Shown in pieces: positions 54,168-63,235 of a DNA stretch of 64,000 nt (position 1 is the first letter of the stretch; every line of letters starts with the position of its first letter). Location: positions 2,101,001 through 2,165,000 of the forward strand of contig NZ_JASBAN010000001.1 in NCBI RefSeq assembly GCF_029953305.1. The letters are read 5' to 3'. The position numbers and the translations under genes are program-made. This stretch comes from Commensalibacter nepenthis (GTDB lineage Bacteria; Pseudomonadota; Alphaproteobacteria; Acetobacterales; Acetobacteraceae). The notes under the pieces were generated by a model. It worked only from the letters and a program-made list of their open reading frames with translations, searched no databases and was not told the origin of the DNA.

Positions 54168-55481
54168 ATGAATACACATTATAAAATTGGAATGAACACT
54201 TTAATTCTAGCAATATTTGCTGGAATAAGTGGTGGTATCGCGGCATTATTTGTCCAATTTAATGCTTTTTTTCTTGTTTTAGGTGAGCTCAGTAATCGCG
54301 ATTTTATACAGAATTTGCCACAAACGCATGCCAGAATGATGGTATTTTTTGTTCTGCAACCCGCTTTGATGTTGGGATTGGGAAGTTGGTTTGTTCCAAT
54401 TTTAATCAAAACCAAAGATATGGCATTTAAATGGTTAAGTTTTCTTGCCTTTATTTGTCTTTTAATTGGCTTTGCTTGTAATTTTTTGACATTCCTGTAT
54501 CCGCAAATCGTCCTTTTGTCCTTTTATAGTTTGGTGTTTTGGTCTGTTGCGGCATTGATGTTTTCAGCAAATATGTTGATTACGATCATTAATACTAGGG
54601 CAAAAGAAGTCGGTTACGATTCTTTATCCATATTTGTGTGGGGTCAAGGGATTGCTTCTGCATTATTGTTGCCGATTGCATCTGTATTATTGGCAGCATT
54701 AACAAAAGATTATTTTAATGCAGAACAATTAGGCGCAGCTGTCCAGCAAACTGTTAATTCATTTGCCTATCCAATGGTAATAGTTTTAATTATCCCTGCG
54801 ATTTCTTTGATTTTTCATATTGTCGGCACAATCTCAAATCAGACCATTAAACAAGTGCGATATGTCATTTTAACAATGACATTGGTGCCTTTGGTTGTAT
54901 TGCTTGCTTGGAATAAAATGATCTTAAGCCATCAAGTAATTACTTTACATCAGGGTTTCATGCTGCAAATTTTTTACTCTTGTGCATTATATGGATTATC
55001 TTTGTATCTGTTTATTTATTGCCTTCGCCTATTTTTTACAGGTGAAAGACGTTTTCCCGCGCCGATCTTGTGGTCATTTGGCTTTATTGGATTATTAAGT
55101 ATAGGGTGGCCATATCAAGGCATCATGAGCGAAATTGGGTTGATGCATTCTTGTATTTCATATGGTGTTCTGTTTGCTGTATTTGCTGGATTTTATTTTT
55201 GGATGGGTAAAATTCTTGGTAAACAATATTCAGAGTTTTTAGCGAAATTGCATTTTACTCTAACATGCGTTGGGGTTGTCTTTACTTTAGATATGTTTTC
55301 ACTGGGAAGTAAATCTATATTAATCGGTGCGATTTTTATGGGATTATCTTTGTTAACATTCTTTATCGTTCTTATCCATGCATTAAGTAGTAAAGTTAGC
55401 ATATCAAATAATTATTGGGGTGCAGGGGCAGTAAGCTATGAATGGCAACTTCCTTCTCCTGTCTTTTCTCGTGCAAAATAG
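54168..55481 (+). CDS. Degenerate CtaD-like protein lacking the heme-copper oxygen site
   Basis: The protein (437 residues, about eleven helices) is homologous to cytochrome c oxidase subunit I but shorter by about 100. It keeps THARMMVFFVLQPALMLGLGSWF, INTRA...SIFVWGQGI, SYGVLFAVFAGFYFWMGKILG and the end YEWQLPSPVF. His54 and His327 match the two axial ligands of low-spin heme a (bovine His61 and His378). Every ligand of the oxygen site is changed: the GHPEVY helix reads AYPMVI (bovine His240, Glu242 and Tyr244 become Tyr201, Met203 and Ile205), WAHHM reads WNKMI, and the heme a3 His376 position is Leu325. It cannot be a standard oxidase. ctaB follows 11 bases later. Confidence 0.85.
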   Translation: MNTHYKIGMNTLILAIFAGISGGIAALFVQFNAFFLVLGELSNRDFIQNLPQTHARMMVFFVLQPALMLGLGSWFVPILIKTKDMAFKWLSFLAFICLLIGFACNFLTFLYPQIVLLSFYSLVFWSVAALMFSANMLITIINTRAKEVGYDSLSIFVWGQGIASALLLPIASVLLAALTKDYFNAEQLGAAVQQTVNSFAYPMVIVLIIPAISLIFHIVGTISNQTIKQVRYVILTMTLVPLVVLLAWNKMILSHQVITLHQGFMLQIFYSCALYGLSLYLFIYCLRLFFTGERRFPAPILWSFGFIGLLSIGWPYQGIMSEIGLMHSCISYGVLFAVFAGFYFWMGKILGKQYSEFLAKLHFTLTCVGVVFTLDMFSLGSKSILIGAIFMGLSLLTFFIVLIHALSSKVSISNNYWGAGAVSYEWQLPSPVFSRAK

Positions 55482-55492
55482 GATGTAAATTC

Positions 55493-56440
55493 ATGGGGCA
55501 ATTGCTTGCTGATGAAACTATAGGCTCAAAACGGATTCGTTATGATGCGGCTGTGGTAGGCAGTAATGTCAAGGATTGGTTTGTGCTGTTAAAGCCAAGA
55601 GTTATTTCCTTGGTGGTTTTTACAGGTGTAGTGGGAATTATATTAGCACCTGGTCATATTCATCCTGTGCTTGCGTTGATTAGTATTCTTTGTATTTGTA
55701 TGGCTTCTGGTGGGGCTGGTGCCATTAATATGTGGTACGATCGTGATATCGATCAGATCATGCAAAGAACCATAACACGACCTTTGCCGGCAGGCAGAGT
55801 GCATCCAAATGACGCATTAATTTATGGTGTAGGTGTTTCTGTCGTCTCAGTTATTTTGATGTTTTTAGCAACAAATTTTTTGACCGCAGCAATTTTAGCA
55901 TTCTCAATCTTTTTTTATAGCGTTGTTTATACGATATGGCTAAAGCGCTCAACACCTCAAAATATCGTTATTGGTGGGGCTGCTGGTGCATTTCCTCCAT
56001 TGATAGGGTGGACTTCTGTTACGGGTAGTATGGATTTATTTCCAATTATTTTATTTTCTATTACTTTTTTGTGGACACCACCCCATTTTTGGTCGCTTGC
56101 ATTATATGCTTGTAAGGATTATGGACGTGCTGGTATTCCGATGCTTCCCGTCGTTAAAGGAGCAAGGCATACACGTTGGCAAATTTTAATTTATACAATT
56201 ATTTTAGCAATTGTCACTTTATCTCCTGTGTATTTCGGGTATACTTCTTATATCTATATGGGTGCAGCAATTCTTTTAAACGCTGGATTTATTTATATGG
56301 CGATTAAGGTTTTGTTGGAAAAGCAAACTCCAGAAGGACTCAGTTTAAATAATGACAAAGCTGCCAGGCATTCTTTTCGTTTTTCGTTAATATATTTATT
56401 TTTATTATTTCTTGCTTTGATTATCGACCATTTTGTTTAA
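55493..56440 (+). CDS. ctaB: Protoheme IX farnesyltransferase (heme O synthase)
   Basis: CtaB attaches a farnesyl group to heme B to make heme O, needed by bo3-type quinol oxidases. The 315-residue UbiA-family membrane protein has the diphosphate-binding NMWYDRDIDQIMQRTITRPL with the DxxxD motif, plus the second conserved region YTIWLKRSTPQNIVIGGAAG and FLWTPPHFWSLAL. ATG 55493 follows AGGA at suitable spacing; an upstream in-frame start at 55442 lies inside the CtaD-like gene. CtaB presumably serves a terminal oxidase encoded elsewhere. Confidence 0.95.
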   Translation: MGQLLADETIGSKRIRYDAAVVGSNVKDWFVLLKPRVISLVVFTGVVGIILAPGHIHPVLALISILCICMASGGAGAINMWYDRDIDQIMQRTITRPLPAGRVHPNDALIYGVGVSVVSVILMFLATNFLTAAILAFSIFFYSVVYTIWLKRSTPQNIVIGGAAGAFPPLIGWTSVTGSMDLFPIILFSITFLWTPPHFWSLALYACKDYGRAGIPMLPVVKGARHTRWQILIYTIILAIVTLSPVYFGYTSYIYMGAAILLNAGFIYMAIKVLLEKQTPEGLSLNNDKAARHSFRFSLIYLFLLFLALIIDHFV

Positions 56441-56455
56441 AGGAAACAAATCACT

Positions 56456-56614
56456 ATGAGAAAGCAACAAAAAGCAAAAGCAATCGCAATTTCTTTAACT
56501 GTAGAACAACAAAAAGAATTTCTTCGCCGTCGAAATCAACGTAATATAGTATTACTCTCTGCGTTGTTTGGATTAAGTGGGATTTTATATATTCTTTCTT
56601 TGATTCAGTTATAG
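56456..56614 (+). CDS. Small CoxF-like membrane protein
   Basis: This 52-residue protein begins with a basic amphipathic stretch (MRKQQKAKAIAISLTVEQQK, then EFLRRRNQRN) and ends with one membrane helix (IVLLSALFGLSGILYILSLI). Position directly after ctaB and the layout (charged TxEQxxxxRRRNxR head, one helix) match CoxF, a small protein found between ctaB and ctaG in alphaproteobacterial cytochrome oxidase operons. AAAGGAAA precedes the ATG. No ctaG, ctaE or ctaC follows here. Confidence 0.65.
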   Translation: MRKQQKAKAIAISLTVEQQKEFLRRRNQRNIVLLSALFGLSGILYILSLIQL

Positions 56615-56647
56615 ACAATATATATAGCATTTATATGCCTAATTAAA

Positions 56648-56688
56648 CAAAACCCCATTCTGTGATGAAACAGAATGGGGTTTTGTTT
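56648..56688. terminator. Strong bidirectional intrinsic terminator
   Basis: A perfect 15-bp stem (CAAAACCCCATTCTG / CAGAATGGGGTTTTG) with an 8-base loop has T- and A-rich flanks. It separates the pmtA-to-CoxF plus-strand run from the convergent minus-strand Tim44-domain gene. Confidence 0.88.
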
Positions 56689-56741
56689 ATATATTATAAT
56701 GATATGAACTGATTAATACATTGAATCAATTCATATATGAA

Positions 56742-57824
56742 TTAGTTTGTTTGTTGAATGGCAGATAATAGCCACCATTTATTATTAGTTGCCCTTACGA
56801 AAGTCCATAGTTCAGTAATATTAACAGGTTGATTTGGATTACCGTCAACAACACGTCCCGTATTATCTGTTGTAATATCGATTAAAGAATAGCGCATTGC
56901 AACAGTTGCATATTCTCTGTTGCCTTCTGCCCACGCTTCGGACAGGTCGCCTTGCACGAATTGAACATTAGAAGTGCTGTTATGCAATCCTTGGCTAGAT
57001 AGGTCTGTTAATTGTTCATTAAAATACGCAATCATCTCTGGCGTCGTAATTTTTTGTAAACTGTTTAAATCTTGTCTATTCCAAGCGTCTTGAACTTCTA
57101 ATAAACGTTGTTGAAACGTTACATAATCCTCTTGCTGTAATTGAATATTGGTTTGTTGAACAGGTTGAGGATTAGCGTTCATAGAAGGGTTAACACGATT
57201 AGCAGATATGTTATTAGGTGCAGTATTATTGTTATTTGCACCAGCAGCACCACGTCTACGGATAAAGCGTATTACCAACCAAACGACTAATCCAATAATA
57301 ATGAGGCGTATCAATAAGCTCATAAAACCACCACTTTGCTTTTGTTGTGGTGCTTGTTGTTGCTCGTTTTGTCCTTGCTGATTTTGGTTTGCAGGCTGTT
57401 GCGCGTTACTTTCTTTGCTGCCAGTCAGCATATGATAACCAGCGGCACCTACAGCACCCCCAATGAGTCCTTTGGTAAAATTGCTCATACCACCAGAGGC
57501 TGGAGCTTGTTGTTGAGCAGGTCGGTTCATAGCACCACCAGCCATTCCTGGAGATGCACCAGGCGTGCTGTTGCTAGGAGATGGAGCCGCTGCTGGTGGG
57601 CGTGTCATCGTCCGTTGCATTGGTTGCGCACCCATTGGGCTGCTTCTGGTATAAGAAGGGGCGCTATAGGTTCTGCTGCCACGGCTGCCCATCGAAGAGC
57701 CTCGACCCGCTCTGGCTTCTGCCTGAGGGATTAAATCCACAAGAACAGACGGCACAACTAAAGTAAAACTTAAAAGACAAAGCAGGGTACGGCTATTAAA
57801 GGTCGTACGATTCATTTCTTTCAT
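56742..57824 (-). CDS. Tim44-domain membrane protein
   Basis: The 360-residue protein has an N-terminal signal or anchor segment (LLCLLSFTLVVPSVLVDLIP) and a Ser/Pro/Gly/Met-rich low-complexity region (about 38-165). One membrane helix follows (LLIRLIIIGLVVWLVIRFI). A C-terminal Tim44-like domain (about 225-358: FQQRLLEVQDAWNRQDLNSL, ITTPEMIAYFNEQL, VTELWTFVRATNNKWWLLSAIQQ-like end) completes it. Tim44-domain proteins in bacteria are of uncertain role; in mitochondria Tim44 tethers the import motor. An alternative ATG is the fourth codon. It lies 19 bases after pmbA and may be co-transcribed with it. Confidence 0.85.
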   Translation of the reverse strand: MKEMNRTTFNSRTLLCLLSFTLVVPSVLVDLIPQAEARAGRGSSMGSRGSRTYSAPSYTRSSPMGAQPMQRTMTRPPAAAPSPSNSTPGASPGMAGGAMNRPAQQQAPASGGMSNFTKGLIGGAVGAAGYHMLTGSKESNAQQPANQNQQGQNEQQQAPQQKQSGGFMSLLIRLIIIGLVVWLVIRFIRRRGAAGANNNNTAPNNISANRVNPSMNANPQPVQQTNIQLQQEDYVTFQQRLLEVQDAWNRQDLNSLQKITTPEMIAYFNEQLTDLSSQGLHNSTSNVQFVQGDLSEAWAEGNREYATVAMRYSLIDITTDNTGRVVDGNPNQPVNITELWTFVRATNNKWWLLSAIQQTN

Positions 57825-57843
57825 CCATTTCGGTTAACATATG

Positions 57844-59181
57844 TTAATTGCCCGCAACACTCATTGCATCGATGCGTAGTGTAGGGCTGTTAGTATTATA
57901 ACGGAATTTCAAATCATTAGCGATATGTAATTGTGAAAACATTTCCTTGAGCGTAGAGGCTAACGTGAATTCCATCACAGGTTCAGCAAGCTGTCCATTA
58001 CGGATCATGAACCCACTGGCACCTCGGCTATAATCACCTGTCACCATATTGACCGAAGAACCAATCATTTCGGTAATATAAATACCTTCTTTGATGTCTG
58101 CCATTAATTCCGTAGGGGTTTGTGTGCCAGCCATGACATATAGATTGGTTGTCGTAGGTGAGGGAGGAGAGGACGGTCCACGTGTCGCATGACCATTACT
58201 GACTAACCCCAGTTGACTTGCGGTACGGCTATCGAGTAGCCAATTGGCAATCTTTCCTTGGTCAACCAGTTTTAATTCTTCGGGATATAGACCTTCGACA
58301 TCAAATGGGCGAGAGGCTAATCCTTTGATAAGATAAGGTTGATCGATAATGGTAATATCTGCTGGAAAAATCAAATTACCCATATCGTTTTTCAAAAAAG
58401 AAGTTCCTCTGGCAATGGCATAACCATTCAATGCCCCTGCGAGATGACCAAGAATAGAATTGGCTACTCTGGGATCAAAAATAACCGGTAAAATCCCTGT
58501 ATTGGGTTTTTTTGGATTTAATTTTGCAACGGCTTTTTCACCAGCACTGCGTCCAATTGCGTCAGCATCTTCTAAATCTTTTAAATGCACGGTCGAATGG
58601 TAATCATAATCGCGTTGCATATCAGTGCCTGTGCCAGCCAAGACACATGCCGATAAAGAGTGGGATGTTCTGGCATAGGTGCCAAAGAAATCATTACTAT
58701 TCGCAAGGATCATCTCGTTTTTGCTATAACCACAGCTGCCACCCATACTATTGCTTACCCCTTGAACGGCTAAGGCTGCTGCTTCTGTTTGTTTGGCTTG
58801 CTCAAGCATTTCTTGTGTAGAGCGTTCAGAAGCATCGTACAGATCAAGTTCTTTGGGATCAATACACGCTTTTGAAGAAGGTTCAGGCAAACCAGAGAAG
58901 GGGTCTTCTGGTAAAATCTTTGCCATAGAAATGGCTTGTTCGACTAATTTTTCAATATTGTCTTTATGTAAATCTGTCGTAGAAATGGTTGCAGAACGTT
59001 TGTCTATAAAAACACGTAGCCCAACAGTTTTTGTTTCAGAGCGCTCCAATTCTTCAGATTGACCATTTCGAACCTGCACACCAACAGAGGTCGAAGCCAG
59101 CATAACAGCGTCAGCAGCAGTTGCGCCAGCTTTTTTTGCTTGATGAATTAAATCTTTAATAAAATTTTGATTTTGTGTCAT
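57844..59181 (-). CDS. pmbA: TldE/PmbA family protein
   Basis: PmbA (TldE) pairs with TldD to form a heterodimeric protease that processes small modified peptides and toxins. The 445-residue protein shows the family pattern: GATAADAVMLASTSVGVQVRNG, LERSETKTVGLRVF, then VIFDPRVANSILGHLAGALN and the C-terminal GASGFMIRNGQLAEPVMEFT. It lacks a HExxxH motif, as TldE does. TldD is not in this window. Its start overlaps the end of the M16 protease gene by 4 bases, which suggests translational coupling. Confidence 0.9.
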   Translation of the reverse strand: MTQNQNFIKDLIHQAKKAGATAADAVMLASTSVGVQVRNGQSEELERSETKTVGLRVFIDKRSATISTTDLHKDNIEKLVEQAISMAKILPEDPFSGLPEPSSKACIDPKELDLYDASERSTQEMLEQAKQTEAAALAVQGVSNSMGGSCGYSKNEMILANSNDFFGTYARTSHSLSACVLAGTGTDMQRDYDYHSTVHLKDLEDADAIGRSAGEKAVAKLNPKKPNTGILPVIFDPRVANSILGHLAGALNGYAIARGTSFLKNDMGNLIFPADITIIDQPYLIKGLASRPFDVEGLYPEELKLVDQGKIANWLLDSRTASQLGLVSNGHATRGPSSPPSPTTTNLYVMAGTQTPTELMADIKEGIYITEMIGSSVNMVTGDYSRGASGFMIRNGQLAEPVMEFTLASTLKEMFSQLHIANDLKFRYNTNSPTLRIDAMSVAGN

Positions 59182-60443
59182 GAATTTAAGCTTTCGGTAA
59201 TCTCTGCTAATGACGGCACGTGGCGAATAGGTCCCAACGTGGTTAAAGTCGGTTTCCCGTGGAAAATATGCTCAGCAATTTGATAGATATCTTCGATCGT
59301 CACAGCATCAATTTTATCCACTATTTCTTGGGGGGGAATGATACGGTTATAAATTTGTAGATGTCGTGCAATTTGCTCACAACGGCTGGCTGTGCTTTCC
59401 ATGGACATTAACAAAGAAGATTTTAATTGAGCTTTGGTGCGTTTTAATTCTTCTGGCTTAATGAGTGTCTGGATATTCTTGAGCTCTTGAATTAAAATGG
59501 GCATCAGTTTTTTGGTTTGCTCTTCACCTGTACCAGCATAAATACCAAATAATCCATCATCTTGATGCGCTGTATTATAAGCATAGACGGAATAAACCAG
59601 CCCATGTTTTTCACGCACTTCTTGGAAAAGGCGAGAGGACATCCCACCACCCAGAATAATGGACAGTAGAATGGCTGCGTAATATTGGGGATGATTGTAA
59701 TTTACAGAAGGAAATCCCAATAAAATATGTGCTTGATCGAGTTCTTTTTCTTTACGGAATTCTCCCCCTTGATAATTGGCGGGCATTACTGATTGCGTTG
59801 GGGTTTGGGGTAAATCTTTAAAATAATGTTCGACAAGATGAACGATTTCATCGTGCTCTAAATTGCCAGCTGCTGCAAAGATCGTGTTATTGGTATTGTA
59901 ATGACGCGCCATATAGGCTTGCAAAGTATCACGTTGCATGGTGTGAATTAATGCTTCGGTTCCCAAAGTAGGACGACCCATTGGTTGATTAGGATAAGCG
60001 GTTTCTTGGAAATAATCAAAAACGATGTCATCAGGTGTGTCGTTGGCTTGCCCAATCTCTTGCAAGATAACGCCACGTTCTCTTTCCAACTCTGTTGGGT
60101 CAAATGTGCTATGGGTGAGAATATCGCCAAGAATATCCACCCCAAGCTCATAATCGTCTTTTAATAATTTAATATAATAGGCTGTAATTTCACGTGCTGT
60201 ATAGGCGTTAATATGACCACCAACATTTTCAACAGCTTCGGCAATATTCAGTGCAGAGCGTGTTGTGGTTCCTTTGAACGCCATATGCTCCAGAAAGTGA
60301 GAGATCCCATTTTCTTCGGCAGTTTCATAACGTGTTCCAACACTGACATACGCACCAAGGGAGATCGTTTCAACACGATCCATTTTTTCCGTTACAACTA
60401 GCATCCCAGAGGGGAGGCGTGTGATCTTTATAGCTTGGTTCAT
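59178..60443 (-). CDS. M16-family zinc protease (processing peptidase type)
   Basis: This insulinase-family endopeptidase has 421 residues. The inverted zinc motif HFLEH is at residues 49-53 (ISHFLEHMAFKGTTTR), with the distal Glu about 76 residues on in RERGVILQEIGQ. The C-terminal half (GGGMSSRLFQEVREKHGLVYSVYAYN) is the M16 substrate-binding repeat. It resembles the alphaproteobacterial relative of the mitochondrial processing peptidase beta subunit. The usual non-catalytic partner is not adjacent. It lies 18 bases after thrC and overlaps pmbA. Confidence 0.92.
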   Translation of the reverse strand: MNQAIKITRLPSGMLVVTEKMDRVETISLGAYVSVGTRYETAEENGISHFLEHMAFKGTTTRSALNIAEAVENVGGHINAYTAREITAYYIKLLKDDYELGVDILGDILTHSTFDPTELERERGVILQEIGQANDTPDDIVFDYFQETAYPNQPMGRPTLGTEALIHTMQRDTLQAYMARHYNTNNTIFAAAGNLEHDEIVHLVEHYFKDLPQTPTQSVMPANYQGGEFRKEKELDQAHILLGFPSVNYNHPQYYAAILLSIILGGGMSSRLFQEVREKHGLVYSVYAYNTAHQDDGLFGIYAGTGEEQTKKLMPILIQELKNIQTLIKPEELKRTKAQLKSSLLMSMESTASRCEQIARHLQIYNRIIPPQEIVDKIDAVTIEDIYQIAEHIFHGKPTLTTLGPIRHVPSLAEITESLNS

Positions 60444-60461
60444 ATTTATCCTAGAGTAATA

Positions 60462-61862
60462 TTAAAAATTGTTTTTACGTATTGTGGCACGAACTGAATC
60501 TTCGATTTTCTTTAGATTAGCAGGTAAAACTTGATAGCTTTCTTTACGATCATATAAGTCTGACAATGTCAAAGGTAAAGCTGGCGTAATACCCGTTGCT
60601 TGCTTGATTGCATCAGGGAATTTCGCAGGATGCGCTGTGGCAACGGTTACCATTGGAATATCTTTGTTACGATATTTTTGAGCAGTAGCAATACCAATAG
60701 CAGTATGTGGGTCTGCTAGATAAGCAGATTCTTTGTAATATTGTTGAATGACTTTTTCGGTTTCTTGGTCACTCAGAGCCATTCCTTTGAAGTTTTCAGT
60801 TGCTTTATTCCAAATATTAGCAGGAATATCCATTTTTTTGTTTTGACGGAAATCTTGCATGGTTTGGCGACATTGATCGGCATCTCGGTCTAGCAATTCA
60901 AACAATAAACGTTCAAAATTAGAAGAAATTTGAATATCCATAGAAGGAGATAGACTAGGGCGAACGCCTTGGATGCTCATATCATTATTAAGTAAGAAAC
61001 GGGTCAAAATGTCATTATGGTTAGACCCTACACACAGAAGATTAATTGGCACACCAATTTTGCGTGCTGTCCATGCAGCCAAGATATTTCCAAAGTTACC
61101 TGTTGGAACAGTAAAGGAAACTTCACGGTCAGGAGCCCCTAATAATAAAGCTGCATATATGTAATAAGGTACTTGTGCGGCAATACGTCCCCAGTTAATA
61201 GAGTTAACCGCAGAGAGTTGTACTGCATCACGGAAAGGCGCATCCGCAAACATGGCTTTGACCAAGTCTTGGCAATCATCAAAAGAGCCTTCAACAGCAA
61301 TATTATTGATATTTGGCTCTAAAACAGTTGTCATTTGACGGCGCTGAACTTCCGAAGTTCTGCCATAAGGATGTAAAATTGTAACGGTTAGATTAGAGCT
61401 TCCTTTGAAAGCCTCGATTGCAGCAGACCCTGTATCCCCAGAAGTTGCCCCGACAATCGTGATTTTTTCACCTCTTTGGCTTAAGACATAGTCAAATAAA
61501 TGACCAAGAAGTTGCATTGCCATATCTTTAAACGCCAGCGTTGGACCATGGAATAATTCTTGGACAAATAAATTATGGTCAAGCTGAATTAACGGCACAA
61601 TGGCTTTATGGTTAAAACCAGCATAAGATTTCTGACAAAGATCCAATAAAACAGCTTCTGGGATTTCATTGCCTGTAAAAAGATGGACGATCTTTGCTGC
61701 TAGCTCAGGATAGCTCAATCCTCGCATTTTTCGTAAATCATCAGCAGAAATTTGAGGCCAAGTTTCGGGGATATATAACCCACCATCTTGGGCAAGACCA
61801 GCAAGAAGCGTATTAGAGAAATTTAAGATGGGGGCTTGCCCTCTGGTAGAAACGTAACGCAT
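60462..61862 (-). CDS. thrC: Threonine synthase
   Basis: ThrC converts O-phosphohomoserine to threonine with PLP. The 466-residue enzyme has the PLP lysine Lys112 in PTLAFKDMAMQLLGHLF and GATSGDTGSAAIEAFKG for phosphate binding. AVNSINWGRIAAQVPYY and VPTGNFGNILAAW follow. It is the long (class I) type. It heads thrC-M16-pmbA-Tim44 on the minus strand, an order seen in other alphaproteobacteria. Confidence 0.95.
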   Translation of the reverse strand: MRYVSTRGQAPILNFSNTLLAGLAQDGGLYIPETWPQISADDLRKMRGLSYPELAAKIVHLFTGNEIPEAVLLDLCQKSYAGFNHKAIVPLIQLDHNLFVQELFHGPTLAFKDMAMQLLGHLFDYVLSQRGEKITIVGATSGDTGSAAIEAFKGSSNLTVTILHPYGRTSEVQRRQMTTVLEPNINNIAVEGSFDDCQDLVKAMFADAPFRDAVQLSAVNSINWGRIAAQVPYYIYAALLLGAPDREVSFTVPTGNFGNILAAWTARKIGVPINLLCVGSNHNDILTRFLLNNDMSIQGVRPSLSPSMDIQISSNFERLLFELLDRDADQCRQTMQDFRQNKKMDIPANIWNKATENFKGMALSDQETEKVIQQYYKESAYLADPHTAIGIATAQKYRNKDIPMVTVATAHPAKFPDAIKQATGITPALPLTLSDLYDRKESYQVLPANLKKIEDSVRATIRKNNF

Positions 61863-61894
61863 TGTAAACCTAATAAAAAATGATTATTAAATAA

Positions 61895-63031
61895 TTATTT
61901 ATTTTGTAGTGCAGGCGGGGTCAGGCTGTATATGTATAAAGGCCATTGTATGGTTGAATGATCTTGTTTGTTTAACAGCTGTGTTTGATCGAATTGTATC
62001 GTAGGAATATATAATACATTATTTTTAGATATAAATGGATGTGCAGGCCATTTCAATCTGGGGTCGGTGATTAATTTATTCAAAATACGACCGGTGGTAA
62101 AACGATAGACACTGTTGGTTGCGATATCATCAATATATAAAGTGCCATCAGGTCCGCAAACGATACCACCTGATGAAGGGGTTTTAAACCAAATCATCAT
62201 GGCTTCGTTTAATTCAGCAGGGGAGTAGGTCGCATCGTTGAGATACATGGTATCAATACGATATAAAGGACCACTGACGGCTTGGTAATATAAGCGTTTT
62301 CCATCTGGAGAAATGGCCAATTGGTTCACATTGAAATGTGAGGATTGGTCAAGGTTTGGTTTAACGACTTGGTTATTCGCAACCACTGCAAGTCGAGAAT
62401 AAAGGCTGGGAGAATTTTCCAACAAGCGTCTGGCTTGACCTGTCTTGGTATCAAACACGATGATGGCAGGTGCGCCTTCGTCTGCAATATAAATATGGTG
62501 ATCGTAAACAGCAATTGCGTTCAAAGCGGTTTTTTCTTTGAATACAGAGTCAGGAATAGGATATGTTTGAAGAACTTGGTCTGTTTTTGTATCGATTGTT
62601 ATAATTTTGGCAGCATTTTTAATCGGCGTAGCCCCAACTTTTGGAATACCACTATCTAAAACCCATAAAATTCCATCTGGCGTCAAAGTCATCCCTGTTA
62701 ACCCAATGAAATGTTTACTTAAATTTTGTGTGTTGATGTTGTTCCATTCTTCGTTTGGGTATGGAGTTAAGGTGTTATCTGGCTTGACAATCGCAAGAGA
62801 AAGTCCTTTATCATCAGTCAATCTTGGGAATTGAGCAATCATGCGTTCTTTATCATCAACCACGATATAGTCGGGTAAATATCCCTTAACAGAAGCGACT
62901 TGCTTTAACGCATCTGATGATAAAAGTGCTGGTTGATCCAGCTTTTGTTTTGCATGTGCTAAAGAGGGAGCAATGAAGATCAGTGCCAAGGCAAAAGATA
63001 CAGAACGGGTAAAAGGTTTTAATAAAATCAT
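61895..63031 (-). CDS. Secreted major royal jelly / yellow-family protein
   Basis: After a signal peptide (FALALIFIAPSLAHA-K) the rest is a six-bladed propeller-like protein of the MRJP/yellow superfamily. Visible are GLTGMTLTPDGILWVLDSG, then NAIAVYDHHIYIADEGAPAI, SRLAVVANNQVV, VNQLAISPDGKRLYYQAVSG and GGIVCGPDGTLYIDDIATNS. Eukaryotic members include royal jelly proteins and insect yellow proteins; the bacterial ones are mostly annotated only as MRJP or gluconolactonase-like, with no established reaction. I use ATG 63031; an ATG at 63061 would add ten residues. It is 32 bases upstream of thrC but need not be functionally linked. Confidence 0.78.
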   Translation of the reverse strand: MILLKPFTRSVSFALALIFIAPSLAHAKQKLDQPALLSSDALKQVASVKGYLPDYIVVDDKERMIAQFPRLTDDKGLSLAIVKPDNTLTPYPNEEWNNINTQNLSKHFIGLTGMTLTPDGILWVLDSGIPKVGATPIKNAAKIITIDTKTDQVLQTYPIPDSVFKEKTALNAIAVYDHHIYIADEGAPAIIVFDTKTGQARRLLENSPSLYSRLAVVANNQVVKPNLDQSSHFNVNQLAISPDGKRLYYQAVSGPLYRIDTMYLNDATYSPAELNEAMMIWFKTPSSGGIVCGPDGTLYIDDIATNSVYRFTTGRILNKLITDPRLKWPAHPFISKNNVLYIPTIQFDQTQLLNKQDHSTIQWPLYIYSLTPPALQNK

Positions 63032-63235
63032 AACCGATATTCTATTCCTGATATAAAACATAGAGTTTATTTATAAGGCAATTTTTTAAAAGATGATAGG
63101 GAATATCTGAGATAAAAGCTGATATTTTAAACGAAGTCTATTTTTCAGAATTCAATATTTTGAGTTTATACAAAGCTTTTGTATAGTGTTTTCAATATTT
63201 CTAAGTAATTTAAAGATTGATTTAGGTTGTTTTGC

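Noticed and set aside
57336-57766. Plus-strand frames opposite the Tim44-domain gene
   Set aside because: They are shadows of the Ser/Pro/Gly/Gln-rich low-complexity coding region, with no start signals.
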